A stretch of DNA of 38,845 nucleotides from Haloferacaceae archaeon (GTDB lineage: Archaea > Halobacteriota > Halobacteria > Halobacteriales > Haloferacaceae), in the NCBI GenBank assembly GCA_028274865.1, contig JAQCMY010000261.1:1-38845 (forward strand). The letters are read 5' to 3'. The notes under the pieces were generated by a model that saw only the letters and a list, made by a program, of their open reading frames with translations, searched no databases and had not been told where the DNA came from. Positions within the stretch are counted from its first letter, which is position 1. Each line of letters begins with the position of its first letter. The translations under genes were made by a program, and so were the position numbers. Positions 31,034 to 38,845 of the stretch are shown piece after piece.

Positions 31034-31660
31034 CTACGACTCGACCGTCTCGCGCAGCGCCGCGAACACCTCGTCGGGCGTGCCGTCGCCGTCCACCTCG
31101 ACCAGCGTGCCGGTCTCGCGGTAGTGGTCGACGACCGGCGCGGTGTTCTCCTCGTACACCCGGAGGCGCTCGCGCACGGTGTCCTCGGTGTCGTCGTCCC
31201 GCTGGGTCAACTCGGCGCCGCAGTCGTCGCAGCTGCCGGCCTCCGCGGGCGGTGCGAACTCGACGTGGTAGGTCGCGTCACACTCCGGGCAGATCCGTCG
31301 TCCCGTCAGCCGGCGGACGAGTTCGTCCTCGGGCACCGAGAGAAAGGCGACGGTGTCGAGGTCGACCATGTCGGCGAGGAACTCCGTCTGGTCGAGGTTC
31401 CGGGGGTAGCCGTCGAGTACGAACCCGTCGGCGTCGGCGAGCGCCTCGACGACGATCTCGTTCACCACGGGGTCGGGGACGAGTTCGCCCGCCTCCATGT
31501 ACTCGCGCGGCGTCCCGTGGTCGGTCTCCACGTCCCTGTTCGCGCGGAGCGCGTCGCCCGTCGTGACGTGGTCGACGTCGTACTCCTCGGCGAGTCGCGT
31601 GCTCTGCGTGCCCTTTCCCGCGCCGGGGGGACCGAGCAGGAGGATCTGTGGCTGGTTCAC
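31034..31660 (-). CDS. adk: Adenylate kinase with zinc-type LID
   Basis: A 208-residue enzyme that interconverts ATP, AMP and ADP. The P-loop [10 protein letters not shown] is at residues 9-18, with [10 protein letters not shown] near residue 80. The LID carries four cysteines (C-P-E-C then C-D-D-C), the zinc form. GTG at 31660, supported by a TATA-like ATTCAAATA about 25 nt upstream. In most haloarchaea secY is next to adk; here the upstream neighbour is a divergent hypothetical gene. Confidence 0.96.
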   Translation of the reverse strand: MNQPQILLLGPPGAGKGTQSTRLAEEYDVDHVTTGDALRANRDVETDHGTPREYMEAGELVPDPVVNEIVVEALADADGFVLDGYPRNLDQTEFLADMVDLDTVAFLSVPEDELVRRLTGRRICPECDATYHVEFAPPAEAGSCDDCGAELTQRDDDTEDTVRERLRVYEENTAPVVDHYRETGTLVEVDGDGTPDEVFAALRETVES

Positions 31661-31772
31661 GGCAGTCAGACCAGCCGCGCGTATTTGAATCTCCCGACGG
31701 GTCGACGCCCGCCGTCGCCTCGCTCGCGGGACTCCCGGCCCTGTTAACCGTCCGCGCGCCCGACCGGAGCGC

Positions 31773-32204
31773 GTGACCCGATTCGACGCGACCGACCCCG
31801 GCGAGCGCCGGAAGCTCGTCGCCGACGCGGTCCGCGCACACCGGGAGCGTGGGAGCGAGTTCCTGACCGTCGAGGCCGCGTGGGGAGACGACGAGGAGAC
31901 GCTCGCCGACCTCGGTGCCGACGACGGCGGCGACGCGACAGCGCCCGACCCGTGGATCCAGTTCGGCGACCGCACGTTCAACCTCGACGTGACCGGGGCG
32001 GAGCTGACCCGGCTCGACGCCCTCCTGGACGACTACCCGGAGTTCCGGGTCGAGGCGCGCGACTCGCCGGCGGAGGCCGAGGGGACGAACGTCCGGATCA
32101 CGGCCAAGTCCGACGCCGGCCGGCTGGCGGCGTTCGTCGACGACGCCTTCCTCCGGGTGTACGAGGCGCCCGCAGACTACCGGCTCTGGGCCGCGAGCGT
32201 GTAG
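31773..32204 (+). CDS. Conserved-looking haloarchaeal protein, unknown function
   Basis: A 143-residue soluble acidic protein. The N-terminal half is helical ([16 protein letters not shown]); the C-terminal half alternates strands and helices and includes [16 protein letters not shown] near residue 60, N-V-R-I-T-A-K-S-D near 108 and L-R-V-Y-E-A-P near 128. No motif of a known enzyme is visible. GTG start at 31773. It diverges from adk across 112 bases and lies 62 nt before the epoxide-hydrolase-like gene. Confidence 0.75.
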   Translation: MTRFDATDPGERRKLVADAVRAHRERGSEFLTVEAAWGDDEETLADLGADDGGDATAPDPWIQFGDRTFNLDVTGAELTRLDALLDDYPEFRVEARDSPAEAEGTNVRITAKSDAGRLAAFVDDAFLRVYEAPADYRLWAASV

Positions 32205-32266
32205 GCGGAGGCGACGGCGAGGCAGACGGGCGGAGCCGTTTACCGCCGACGCGCCCTCCCCCGACC

Positions 32267-33157
32267 GTGACGACAGCACCAGAGGGTCCCTCCGCGCCGC
32301 GGCCCGAGGAGGGCGAGTCCGCCGTCCTCGACGGCGACGGCGTCCGTCTCCACGCCGTCCGCGCCGGGCCGCCGGACGGACCGCTCGCGCTCCTGCTCCA
32401 CGGCTTCCCCGAGTTCTGGTACTGCTGGCACGAGCAGATACAGCCGCTCGCCGCGGCCGGCTACCGCGTCGTCGTCCCGGACCAGCGTGGGTACAACGCC
32501 AGCGAGACGCCGGCTGGCGTCGACGCGTACCGGATCGACGCGCTGGCGCGGGACGTCACGGCGCTGATAGACGCCCACGGCCGCGAGTCGGCCCACGTCG
32601 TCGGCCACGACTGGGGCGCCGCGGTCGGCTGGTGGACCGCGCTCCACCACCCCGAGCGCGTGCGGACCCTGACGGCGGTGAACGTCCCCCACCCGTCGGT
32701 GATGACCGAGGAACTCCGCCGGTCGTGGCGCCAGCGGCTCCGGTCGTGGTACGTCCTGGCGTTCCAGGTGCCGGCGCTGCCCGAGCGGGTCGCTCGCGCC
32801 GGCGACTGGCGGCTCCTCACCCGGTCGATGCGCCGGTCGAGCCTCCACGGGACGTTCGACGAGGCCGACTTCGAGCGCTACCGCGCGGCGTGGAGCAGGC
32901 CCGGCGCGTTCGGCGCGATGCTGAACTGGTACCGCGCGGTCGTCCGGGAGCGGCCGACGCCGGCCCGGGAGACGGTCGAGCCGCCGACGCTCGTCGTCTG
33001 GGGCGCTCGTGACGGGTTCCTCGCGCGGTCGATGGCCCCGCGCTCGGTCGGGCGGTGCCGCGACGGGCGGCTGGAGACGATCGCGGACGCGACCCACTGG
33101 GTCCACCACGAGCGTCCCGAGCGGCTCTGTCGCCTGCTCCGCGGGCAGTTCGCGTAG
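32267..33157 (+). CDS. Epoxide-hydrolase-like alpha/beta hydrolase
   Basis: A 296-residue alpha/beta hydrolase. The oxyanion motif H-G-F-P-E-F-W-Y is at residues 45-52, D-Q-R-G-Y-N at 72-77 is the sm-x-G-turn region, the nucleophile is Asp115 in G-H-D-W-G-A, and the likely triad partners are Asp249 (G-A-R-D-G-F) and His277 (A-T-H-W-V). Asp as nucleophile and H-G-F-P-E point to epoxide hydrolase or haloalkane dehalogenase rather than esterase. A helical cap spans about 140-235. GTG start with a GTTTACC box about 28 nt upstream. Natural substrate unknown; it is followed by an MFS carrier 44 nt downstream. Confidence 0.9.
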   Translation: MTTAPEGPSAPRPEEGESAVLDGDGVRLHAVRAGPPDGPLALLLHGFPEFWYCWHEQIQPLAAAGYRVVVPDQRGYNASETPAGVDAYRIDALARDVTALIDAHGRESAHVVGHDWGAAVGWWTALHHPERVRTLTAVNVPHPSVMTEELRRSWRQRLRSWYVLAFQVPALPERVARAGDWRLLTRSMRRSSLHGTFDEADFERYRAAWSRPGAFGAMLNWYRAVVRERPTPARETVEPPTLVVWGARDGFLARSMAPRSVGRCRDGRLETIADATHWVHHERPERLCRLLRGQFA

Positions 33158-33201
33158 CCGCGAGTCGAACGGTTCAAGCCGGACGCCCCCGGCGCTCTGC
33201 C

Positions 33202-34461
33202 GTGGCCTCGCGGCTCGCCCGGCTCCTCATCGGCGTCCTCGGGGCGGACGCGGCGGTGCTCGCCGACCGTCCGTTCCGCGTCGTCCTCGTCGCCTCGCTG
33301 ATATCGCCGCTGGGCACTGCCGTCGTCTCGCCGGTGCTCGCGGGTCTCACCGGCCCGTTCGGCGTGACGGAGGCGCGCGCCGGCCTCCTCCTCGCCGGCT
33401 TCACCGCGCCGTCGATCCTGCTCATCCCCGTCGTCGGCGCCCTGTCGGACCGGGTCGGCCGCCGGCCGGTGCTCGCGGGCGGCCTCGCGCTGTTCGGCCT
33501 GTCGGGGAGCGCCGTCGCCCTGACGGGCGAGTTCCGGGCCGCGCTGGCGCTCCGGGCGCTCCAGGGCGTCGGCTACTGCGGGGTCGCGCCGGTGCTCATC
33601 ACGAGCGTCGGCGACATGTACGCCGGCGAGCGCGAGGCGACCGCGCAGGGCGTCCGCTTCACCGTCGTCGGCGTCGCCCTGACGCTCGCGCCGCTGGCCG
33701 CGGGGCTGCTCGTCGCCGTGGCGTGGCAGGCGCCGTTTCTCGTCTACCTGCTGTCGCTCCCGGCGGCGCTCGCGGTCGTCCTGTTCCTCGGCGAGCCGCG
33801 CGAGCGTCGGTCGGCGGCGTCGCTGGCCGAGACGGAGTCGCTCGCGGCGCTCGCACGGCGCCCCCGGGTGCTGGCGACGCTCGCCGGCCTGACGGCGCCG
33901 CGGCTGGTGTGGTTCGCCTTCCTCACATACGCCTCGGTGGTCGTCACCCGGCTGCTCGACGGGTCGCCCGCGGCGTCCGGCGCGGTGGTGGCCGCGGCGA
34001 GCCTCGGCGCCGCCGTCGCCGCGACACAGGTCGGTCGCCTCACCGGGGGCCACGGTCGGGCGCGGCTACTCGTCGCCGCGATCGTCGGGTCGGGCGCGGG
34101 CCTCGTCGGCGTCGGCGTCGCCCCTTCGGTTGCCGTCGCCGTCGGCGCCGCCGTCCTCACCGGGGCGGGGTTCGGGGTCAGTCTCTCGCTCTACCGCTCG
34201 GAGATGACGCGGCTGGCCCCCGCCGCGCGGCGCGGCGGGCTGGTGAGCGTCGGCGAGTCGGTCGGTCGGGTGGGGTCGACGGTCGGGCCGGTGCTGGCGG
34301 GAGCGTTCGTCGGACTGGGGCAGCCGGTCCTGGGGGACCGCGGCGCGGTGCGTGGTGCGCTGGCCGCGATGGCGCTGGTGGCCGTCGCGCTCGGGGCCAC
34401 GAGTGTCCTCGTCGCCGGGCGGTTCGCCGCGCCTCCCGGGTCGCCCGCGGCGGGTGACTGA
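33202..34461 (+). CDS. Major facilitator superfamily transporter
   Basis: A 419-residue polytopic membrane protein with about 12 hydrophobic helices. The loop between helices 2 and 3 carries motif A, G-A-L-S-D-R-V-G-R-R-P-V, near residues 74-85, and a related sequence occurs in the second half. S-V-G-E-S-V-G-R-V-G-S-T-V-G-P near residue 349 is a conserved late helix. Drug/H+ antiporters and sugar or metabolite carriers share this layout, so substrate is unknown. GTG at 33202, with GGTTCAAG about 30 nt upstream. Convergent with idi. Confidence 0.9.
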   Translation: MASRLARLLIGVLGADAAVLADRPFRVVLVASLISPLGTAVVSPVLAGLTGPFGVTEARAGLLLAGFTAPSILLIPVVGALSDRVGRRPVLAGGLALFGLSGSAVALTGEFRAALALRALQGVGYCGVAPVLITSVGDMYAGEREATAQGVRFTVVGVALTLAPLAAGLLVAVAWQAPFLVYLLSLPAALAVVLFLGEPRERRSAASLAETESLAALARRPRVLATLAGLTAPRLVWFAFLTYASVVVTRLLDGSPAASGAVVAAASLGAAVAATQVGRLTGGHGRARLLVAAIVGSGAGLVGVGVAPSVAVAVGAAVLTGAGFGVSLSLYRSEMTRLAPAARRGGLVSVGESVGRVGSTVGPVLAGAFVGLGQPVLGDRGAVRGALAAMALVAVALGATSVLVAGRFAAPPGSPAAGD

Positions 34462-34478
34462 CAGCCGGCGTGGCGCGA

Positions 34479-35036
34479 CTACTGCCGGTCGCGGCGCATC
34501 GCGATCTCGAACCACGGGCAGAGCCGGAGCTGCCGGTAGTAGCGCGGGTTGTCGCCGAGGTGGTCGTAGTCGGCCCAGAGGAGGCCGCCGATCTCCGACT
34601 CGTCGGGGTCGAGGCTCGTGTCGTCGAGCGTCGTCTGTAACACCGCACAGACCTCCCACTCCAGTCCGGCGTTCTCGTAGTGGCGCTTGTACTCGAAGCG
34701 GTCGGTCACCCGGAGGTCGCCGTACTGGTCCGGGGTGACGCCGAGCTCCTCCTCCAGTCGCGCGCGGCAGGCGTCGACCTGGGACTGCCCCTCGACGGGG
34801 TGAGAGGCGACGGTGCCGTCCCAGTGGGTGTCCCAGAGGCGCTTGTCCGGCGCGCGCTGTGCGAGGAGGACGCGACCGTCGTCGTCGAAGACCAGACAGG
34901 TAAACGCGCGGTGGCGCATCCCCGCGCCGGTGTGGGCGTCGAGGCGGTTCGCCGTGCCCCGTGGCTCGTCGTGTTCGTCGACGAGGACGACCGACTGACG
35001 GGTGTTCTCGTGGGATTCGGGGTCGTCCGGACTCAC
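34479..35036 (-). CDS. idi: Isopentenyl-diphosphate delta-isomerase, type I (Nudix fold)
   Basis: A 185-residue Nudix-fold enzyme that interconverts IPP and DMAPP for archaeal lipids. M-R-H-R-A-F-T-C-L-V-F (40-50) and H-W-D-G-T-V-A-S-H-P (71-80) mark the fold, followed by the Nudix-like E-E-E-L-G. Glu128 in W-E-V-C matches the catalytic Glu of the E. coli enzyme. The E. coli catalytic Cys (N-S-V-C-G-H-P) aligns with Ala77 here, which I recall as normal for haloarchaeal sequences. GTG at 35036 gives the best length; TAG at 34479. It faces carA across 99 bases. Confidence 0.9.
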   Translation of the reverse strand: MSPDDPESHENTRQSVVLVDEHDEPRGTANRLDAHTGAGMRHRAFTCLVFDDDGRVLLAQRAPDKRLWDTHWDGTVASHPVEGQSQVDACRARLEEELGVTPDQYGDLRVTDRFEYKRHYENAGLEWEVCAVLQTTLDDTSLDPDESEIGGLLWADYDHLGDNPRYYRQLRLCPWFEIAMRRDRQ

Positions 35037-35102
35037 GCTACGTCGGTCGGAGAGACACGACAAGGACTCTTCGGTTCGAGCGGCGAGCGTGCCGAACAGG
35101 AG

Positions 35103-35111
35103 GATTCTTAC
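35103..35111 (+). promoter_or_regulatory. TATA-like box for carA
   Basis: GATTCTTAC is centred about 29 nt upstream of the carA ATG in the gap shared with the divergent idi gene. Confidence 0.45.
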
Positions 35112-35135
35112 CCGTCGAGCCGCCCCACTCAGCGT

Positions 35136-36194
35136 ATGTCGCCCGCCTACCTGGCGCTGGAGGACGGTCGCGTCGTCGAGGCGCGGACCCGCGTCCCCGG
35201 CCGCACGAGGGGGGAACTGGTGTTCACGACCGCGTACACGGGCTACGAGGAGAGCCTGACCGACCCCTCCTACGAGGAGCAGGTCCTGACGTTCTCGTAC
35301 CCGCTCATCGGCAACTACGGCGTCCGAGCGGAGCGGTTCGAGTCCGACCGGATCCACCCCCGTGCCGCCGTCGCCCACGAGTTCACGGAGGAGATAGTCG
35401 AGTGGCTCGCGGGCGAGGGCGTCCCCGCCGTCGACCACCTCGACACGCGCGACCTGGTCACGTCCATCCGCGAGGGGGGCGCGATGCGGTGTGGCGTCGC
35501 CGCCGGCGAGGACGCGACGCCGGACGACGCCCGTGCCGAACTCGAGGCCTGCGTCCCGATGTCGGCCCACGGTGACATCGGCGAGCGGGTGAGTGTCGCC
35601 GAGACCGAGACGTTCGAACCGGAGGGCGAGTCGGTTGCCGACGTCGCCCTCGTCGACTGCGGTGCGAAGGGGTCGATCCGGTCGTCGCTGCTCGACCGGA
35701 ACGCCACCGTCCACCTCCTGCCCCACGACGTCGACGAGGCGACGGTGGAGTCGCTCGACCCCGACGTGCTGTTCGTCTCGAACGGCCCCGGCGACCCGGA
35801 GACGTTCGTGAACGCCGAGTCGCTGGTCGACTCGTACGTCGGCGAACGCCCGGTCGCCGGCATCTGTCTCGGCCAGCAGGTGGTCGCGAACGCGCTCGGC
35901 GGGTCCACCTCGAAGATGGAGTTCGGCCACCGCGGGGTGAACCAGCCGGTTCGCGACCTCGACTCCGGCCGCGTCGTGATGACGACACAGAACCACGGCT
36001 ACACCGTCGACGACCCCGGCGACCTCGACGTGACACAGCGAAACGTCAACGACGGCACCGCCGAGGGGCTGGCGTCGGCGGACCTCGACGTGCTCACGCG
36101 CCAGTACCACCCGGAGGCGAACCCCGGCCCGCACGACTCCCTCGACTTCTTCGACGACGTGCTGGCGCTGGCGCGCGGCGAGAGCCCCCTATAG
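35136..36194 (+). CDS. carA: Carbamoyl-phosphate synthase small (glutaminase) subunit
   Basis: A 352-residue glutamine amidotransferase that feeds ammonia to CarB for arginine and pyrimidine synthesis. The N-terminal domain has G-E-L-V-F-T-T-A-Y-T-G-Y-E-E near residue 27 and I-G-N-Y-G-V near 60. The class I amidotransferase domain has nucleophile Cys244 in G-I-C-L-G-Q-Q and the pair His325/Glu327 in Q-Y-H-P-E. Length matches CarA. carB is not adjacent, so the two subunits are encoded apart here, at least on the downstream side. The last six bases overlap the stop region of the small convergent gene. Confidence 0.96.
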   Translation: MSPAYLALEDGRVVEARTRVPGRTRGELVFTTAYTGYEESLTDPSYEEQVLTFSYPLIGNYGVRAERFESDRIHPRAAVAHEFTEEIVEWLAGEGVPAVDHLDTRDLVTSIREGGAMRCGVAAGEDATPDDARAELEACVPMSAHGDIGERVSVAETETFEPEGESVADVALVDCGAKGSIRSSLLDRNATVHLLPHDVDEATVESLDPDVLFVSNGPGDPETFVNAESLVDSYVGERPVAGICLGQQVVANALGGSTSKMEFGHRGVNQPVRDLDSGRVVMTTQNHGYTVDDPGDLDVTQRNVNDGTAEGLASADLDVLTRQYHPEANPGPHDSLDFFDDVLALARGESPL

Positions 36195-36383
36195 CTCCCG
36201 GAGCCGGTCGTCCCAGCCGCGGTACGCGAGGAGGTACGCGACCGGGGTCGTCAGGGCGAGCGCGGCGCCGAGAATCCGGAGGTGCGTGACCGGGTCGGGC
36301 GGCGCGAGGGCCGCGCCGACTATCGTGGCGACGACGCCCGCGCCCGCGAGCGTCGTCAGAAACAGCGCGTGGCGAGGGTCCAC
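36189..36383 (-). CDS. Small two-helix membrane protein
   Basis: A 64-residue protein with two hydrophobic segments (residues about 6-27 and 34-53) separated by P-P-D-P-V-T-H-L-R. It ends W-D-D-R-L-R-E-L. GTG start; its stop region overlaps the carA stop region by six bases. The pattern of charged ends and clean helices supports a real membrane peptide. No family recognised. Confidence 0.6.
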   Translation of the reverse strand: MDPRHALFLTTLAGAGVVATIVGAALAPPDPVTHLRILGAALALTTPVAYLLAYRGWDDRLREL

Positions 36384-36433
36384 AGCCGTGCCGTCGACCG
36401 GCGGCGGCCTGAATCCACCGGACGGGGGTCAGC

Positions 36434-36441
36434 ATCTTTTT
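36434..36441 (+). promoter_or_regulatory. TATA-like box for thrB
   Basis: ATCTTTTT is centred about 28 nt upstream of the thrB ATG and is the only A/T-rich stretch in this gap. Confidence 0.5.
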
Positions 36442-36465
36442 CCGAACTCCCGTCGGAGCCCCGCT

Positions 36466-37344
36466 ATGGTCACGGTGCGGGCGCCGGCCACCAGCGCCAA
36501 CCTCGGCAGCGGCTTCGACGTGTTCGGGGTAGCGCTCTCGCGCCCCGCCGACGTCCTCCGCGTCCAGCGCGCCGAGCGCACCACGATCGAGGTGACCGGC
36601 GTCGGGAGCGAGTATATCCCGGAGGACCCGGCCAAAAACACCGTCGGCGCCGTCGCGGAGGCGCTCGACGCCCCCGCGCACATCCAGATCGACAAGGGGG
36701 TCCGGCCCTCCTCGGGGCTCGGCTCCTCTGCGGCCAGCGCCGCCGGCGCCGCCCTCGCCCTCGCACGGCTGTACGACCGCGACCGGACCCGCCGCGACCT
36801 GATCCCGGTCGCCGCCGAGGGCGAGGCCGTCGTGTCGGGCGAGCCACACGCAGACAACGTCACGCCGGCGCTGCTCGGCGGGTTCACCGTCGCGAGCGAC
36901 CGGGTGACGGACGTCGACGCCACCGTCCCTCTGGTCGCGTGCCTGCCCGAGATCGCGGTCTCGACGCGCGACGCCCGCCGGGTCGTCCCCGGGGAGGCGT
37001 CGATGGACGACCTCGTCCACACCGTCGGCCGGGCCGCCACGCTCGCCGTCGGGATGTGCCGGTCGGACCCGGCGCTCGTCGGCGCCGGGATGGAGGAGCG
37101 GGTGGTCACCCCCCGCCGTGCGCGGCTGATCACCGGCTACGACGGCGTCCGCGAGGCGGCTCTCGGCGCCGGCGCGACGGGCGTCACCGTCAGCGGCGCC
37201 GGACCGGCGGTGGTCGCGGCCTGCCCCGACCCGTGTCGACGAGGCGTCGCCGGGGCGATGGTGGACGCGTTCGCCGACGCCGGCGTCGAGGCCCGGGCCT
37301 ACCAGACCCGGATCGGCCGCGGCGCGACAGTCTACGGGGACTGA
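36466..37344 (+). CDS. thrB: Homoserine kinase
   Basis: A 292-residue GHMP kinase that phosphorylates homoserine on the way to threonine. It opens V-R-A-P-A-T-S-A-N-L-G-S-G-F-D, the ThrB signature, and has the ATP loop P-S-S-G-L-G-S-S-A-A-S near residues 82-92. The third GHMP motif, V-S-G-A-G-P-A-V-V-A, is near residue 243. Length is normal. ATG start with a TATA-like box 28 nt upstream. Its last 13 bases overlap the end of the convergent DCC-family gene. It belongs to the same superfamily as the beta-RFAP-synthase-like gene at 9 kb but clearly has kinase motifs. Confidence 0.95.
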   Translation: MVTVRAPATSANLGSGFDVFGVALSRPADVLRVQRAERTTIEVTGVGSEYIPEDPAKNTVGAVAEALDAPAHIQIDKGVRPSSGLGSSAASAAGAALALARLYDRDRTRRDLIPVAAEGEAVVSGEPHADNVTPALLGGFTVASDRVTDVDATVPLVACLPEIAVSTRDARRVVPGEASMDDLVHTVGRAATLAVGMCRSDPALVGAGMEERVVTPRRARLITGYDGVREAALGAGATGVTVSGAGPAVVAACPDPCRRGVAGAMVDAFADAGVEARAYQTRIGRGATVYGD

Positions 37345-37808
37345 TCGAGCGCCCGCTCGGCGAACCGGTCACGAACCGGCGGCGGGGGGACCTGACACTC
37401 GTCGGTCCAGCCGAACAGCCGGGAGCGCGTCCGCGCCACGAGGTCGTAGAACGGGTCCCGGAGCGGCCCCGGCACGGCGAGCAGGGGGCCGAGCAGCGAC
37501 CACGGGAGCCCGAGGCGCCGACAGACCCTGAGCGCCGCCGTCGACCGGGTGTACGCGACGCCGTCCGCGACGAGGACGACCGAGTCGAGGTCGTCGGTCG
37601 GCAGGCCGTGCCGGCGCAGGAGCTCCCGTCCGACGGGGGACCCGAGCGGCGCGAGGCGGTAGACGCCCGCGTCGTCGTCCCGCGCCACCGTCCTGACGGC
37701 GGCGTTACAGAGGTTACAGGCGCCGTCGAACAGGATCACCGGCGCGTCGAGGCCGTCGACGACGGCGGCGACGGAGCGCTCGTCGTCCGGTGTCGCGTCA
37801 CCCGTCAC
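37332..37808 (-). CDS. DCC-family thiol protein (DUF393)
   Basis: A 158-residue protein with the thioredoxin-like DUF393 motif F-D-G-A-C-N-L-C-N (C31, C34 after D28). R-L-A-P-L-G-S-P-V-G near residue 55 is a family block, as is W-S-L-L-G-P-L-L-A near 107. Members are thought to be thiol-disulfide proteins, but no substrate is known. GTG at 37808 gives the normal length. Convergent with thrB and overlapping it by 13 bases; divergent from the lipoprotein gene. Confidence 0.85.
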   Translation of the reverse strand: MTGDATPDDERSVAAVVDGLDAPVILFDGACNLCNAAVRTVARDDDAGVYRLAPLGSPVGRELLRRHGLPTDDLDSVVLVADGVAYTRSTAALRVCRRLGLPWSLLGPLLAVPGPLRDPFYDLVARTRSRLFGWTDECQVPPPPVRDRFAERALDQSP

Positions 37809-37908
37809 TGTACGCTGCCCGGGACGCGGCGCTCTTAACCGAGTCGGTGGTCCGAGTGGACGGCGGGCGCCTGAAGACACTTGTCCGGCGCGGACCACCC
37901 CCCGCGGC

Positions 37909-38494
37909 GTGAGCGGACGCACGCGAGCCGGCGCGCTACTGGTCGCCGCGGTCGTCCTCGCCGGGTGTGCCGGCGGGACCGGTGGGTCGGGCGGCACGGA
38001 CCCGGCGCCGACGTCCCCGGCCCAGCCGGCTGGGAGCGTGACGTACGACGTCCGTGCGGGGTCGTTCCCCGACGGGGTGGCGTCGGCGACGGTTCGCCTC
38101 CGGGTCGTCCTCGTCGAGGACACCGACGACCTCGGGCCGTGCTACCCCGGTGTCTTCCGGGGGCCGTACGAGCCGACAGTCACGCCGATTCCGCCGCCGT
38201 CCGGCGAGTGTCACCGGACCGAGACGGTGACACTCGCCCTGACGCCGGGCGCGGAGCGGACGGTCGGCCCGTTCGACGCGCCGGCGGGGACCGCGGGGTA
38301 CGCACTCGTCCTCGCGAACGCGACGGTGCGGGCCGAGAACGGTTCGGCTGTCGGGCGTCCGCGGGACGACGGTAGACCTCGCCGAGACGGCGACACGGCC
38401 AGACGGCGAGCGCCAGCGCGTCGAACTCCGGATCGAGGCGTACGACGACCGGTCGTACGACGACTGGCTGTTCGGGCGGGCGAGCGAGGGCTGA
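37909..38494 (+). pseudogene. Frameshifted lipoprotein gene
   Basis: GTG at 37909 opens a signal with lipobox L-A-G-C (Cys20) and a Gly/Pro/Ser-rich linker, then a beta-rich acidic domain (V-T-Y-D-V-R-A-G-S-F, then V-L-V-L-A... type strands) up to about residue 145. After A-E-N-G the frame turns Arg-rich. The +1 frame takes over with T-V-D-L-A-E-T-A-T-R-P-D-G-E and ends A-Y-D-D-R-S-Y-D-D-W-L-F-G-R at the TGA 38492-38494. The shift lies at about 38335-38365. Rejoined, the product would be about 195 residues. Unshifted, the frame runs to 38691 and overlaps the next gene. A sequencing error cannot be excluded. Confidence 0.65.
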
Positions 38495-38549
38495 CTGGCC
38501 AGGCGCCCGCGAGCACAACCGCTATCCGGGGGGCCGCGCAGAGGCGACC

Positions 38550-38845
38550 ATGGCCACCGTCGACGGTGCGCTCTCGCGCCTGCGCGACCGGGCCGACCTG
38601 CCCGCACGCGAGTCGCTCCCGCGGTGGGTCGCGCCGCTCCCCCGCGCTGTCGAGGATGTCGGCCTCGCCCTCGCGCCGCTGGTCGTCCTGACGAACCTCG
38701 TGGGCACCGCCTTCGGCTTCTGGTACTACCGCTTCCAGTTCGCCGGCACGGAGGTCGCCGCGTGGCCGCTCCTGCCCGACAGCCCCGCCGCGACGCTGTT
38801 CGCGGCGCTCGCGTTCGGCCTCTGGTATCTCGACCGGCCGAGCGA
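38550..38845 (+). CDS. DUF1405 membrane protein, truncated by the window end
   Basis: The first 98 residues of a membrane protein. After a charged N-terminus of about 30 residues comes a helix with L-T-N-L-V-G-T-A-F-G-F-W-Y-Y (48-60), then P-L-L-P-D-S-P-A-A-T-L-F (73-84) and a second helix. N-x2-G-T-x-Y/F-G followed by P-D-S-P-x-A-x-L-F is the DUF1405 pattern (B. subtilis YpjA-like). Function of the family is unknown. ATG start. The rest lies beyond base 38845. Confidence 0.85.
   Translation, partial: MATVDGALSRLRDRADLPARESLPRWVAPLPRAVEDVGLALAPLVVLTNLVGTAFGFWYYRFQFAGTEVAAWPLLPDSPAATLFAALAFGLWYLDRPS

Noticed and set aside
29089-31566. 825-codon plus frame across cbf5, cmk, DUF106 and adk
   Set aside because: It is antisense to four recognised genes and has no coherent domain.
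34479-36134. Extending idi upstream to a 551-residue protein
   Set aside because: The extension is antisense to carA and lacks any known domain; GTG at 35036 gives a normal idi length.
1-38845. CRISPR array, rRNA genes or replication origin
   Set aside because: No regularly spaced repeats, no rRNA-like sequence and no Cdc6/Orc gene with origin repeats were seen. The only repeats found are the 21-bp and 39-bp tandem units and the tfs tail pair.

Overview
The window is chromosomal DNA from an extremely halophilic archaeon (class Halobacteria). The evidence is very high GC, strongly acidic proteins, many GTG starts preceded at about 25-30 nt by TATA-like boxes (leaderless transcripts), a haloarchaeal type IV pilin, Tat-type signals and archaeal informational genes (TFS, Cbf5, Vms1-like hydrolase, DUF106). 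I cannot name the genus.

Layout. 1-4.5 kb: the tail of an unknown gene, a type IV pilin, a small membrane protein, a uridine phosphorylase, a broken membrane-protein gene, an NAD-binding (RCK) potassium channel and a SAMP/MoaD-like ubiquitin-fold protein. 4.6-8.1 kb: a lone Tat-exported Rieske protein facing a pyrG-guaA nucleotide operon. 8.2-12.6 kb: a small Rossmann-like protein, a cupin, a beta-RFAP-synthase-like GHMP enzyme, a RecA/KaiC-like protein with a degenerate P-loop, a coiled-coil zinc-ribbon protein, an acidic repeat protein and the transcript cleavage factor TFS.

12.55-14.81 kb is the most notable region. A small, less GC-rich element with a tyrosine recombinase and one short gene sits exactly at the 3' end of tfs. 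A second copy of the tfs 3' end, coding for the same terminal W-R-E-Y-N plus stop, lies at the far end of the element. The element therefore appears to have integrated inside tfs and supplied a replacement C-terminus, displacing the original tail 2.2 kb away.

14.9-25.8 kb: a small conserved protein, an MJ0619/Tes-type radical SAM enzyme divergent from a methyltransferase, a PspA and glutamate-cysteine-ligase-like pair, a D-glutamate catabolic pair (dgcN-dgcA), a Vms1-type peptidyl-tRNA hydrolase, small haloarchaeal proteins, a zinc-type quinone/alcohol oxidoreductase and MoaB. 25.9-31.7 kb: ilvD, a Tat lipoprotein, tRNA-Pro(GGG) and the cbf5-cmk-DUF106-adk cluster. 31.8-38.8 kb: a hypothetical protein, an epoxide-hydrolase-like protein, an MFS carrier, idi, carA, thrB, a DCC thiol protein, a frameshifted lipoprotein and a truncated DUF1405 membrane protein.

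Most of the window is ordinary housekeeping: pyrimidine, purine and arginine precursors (pyrG, guaA, carA, cmk, adk), branched-chain and threonine synthesis (ilvD, thrB), isoprenoids (idi), molybdopterin and sulfur carrier functions (moaB, SAMP), and RNA modification. Two genes (about 2.43 and 37.9 kb) appear frameshifted. No rRNA, CRISPR array or replication origin was seen.
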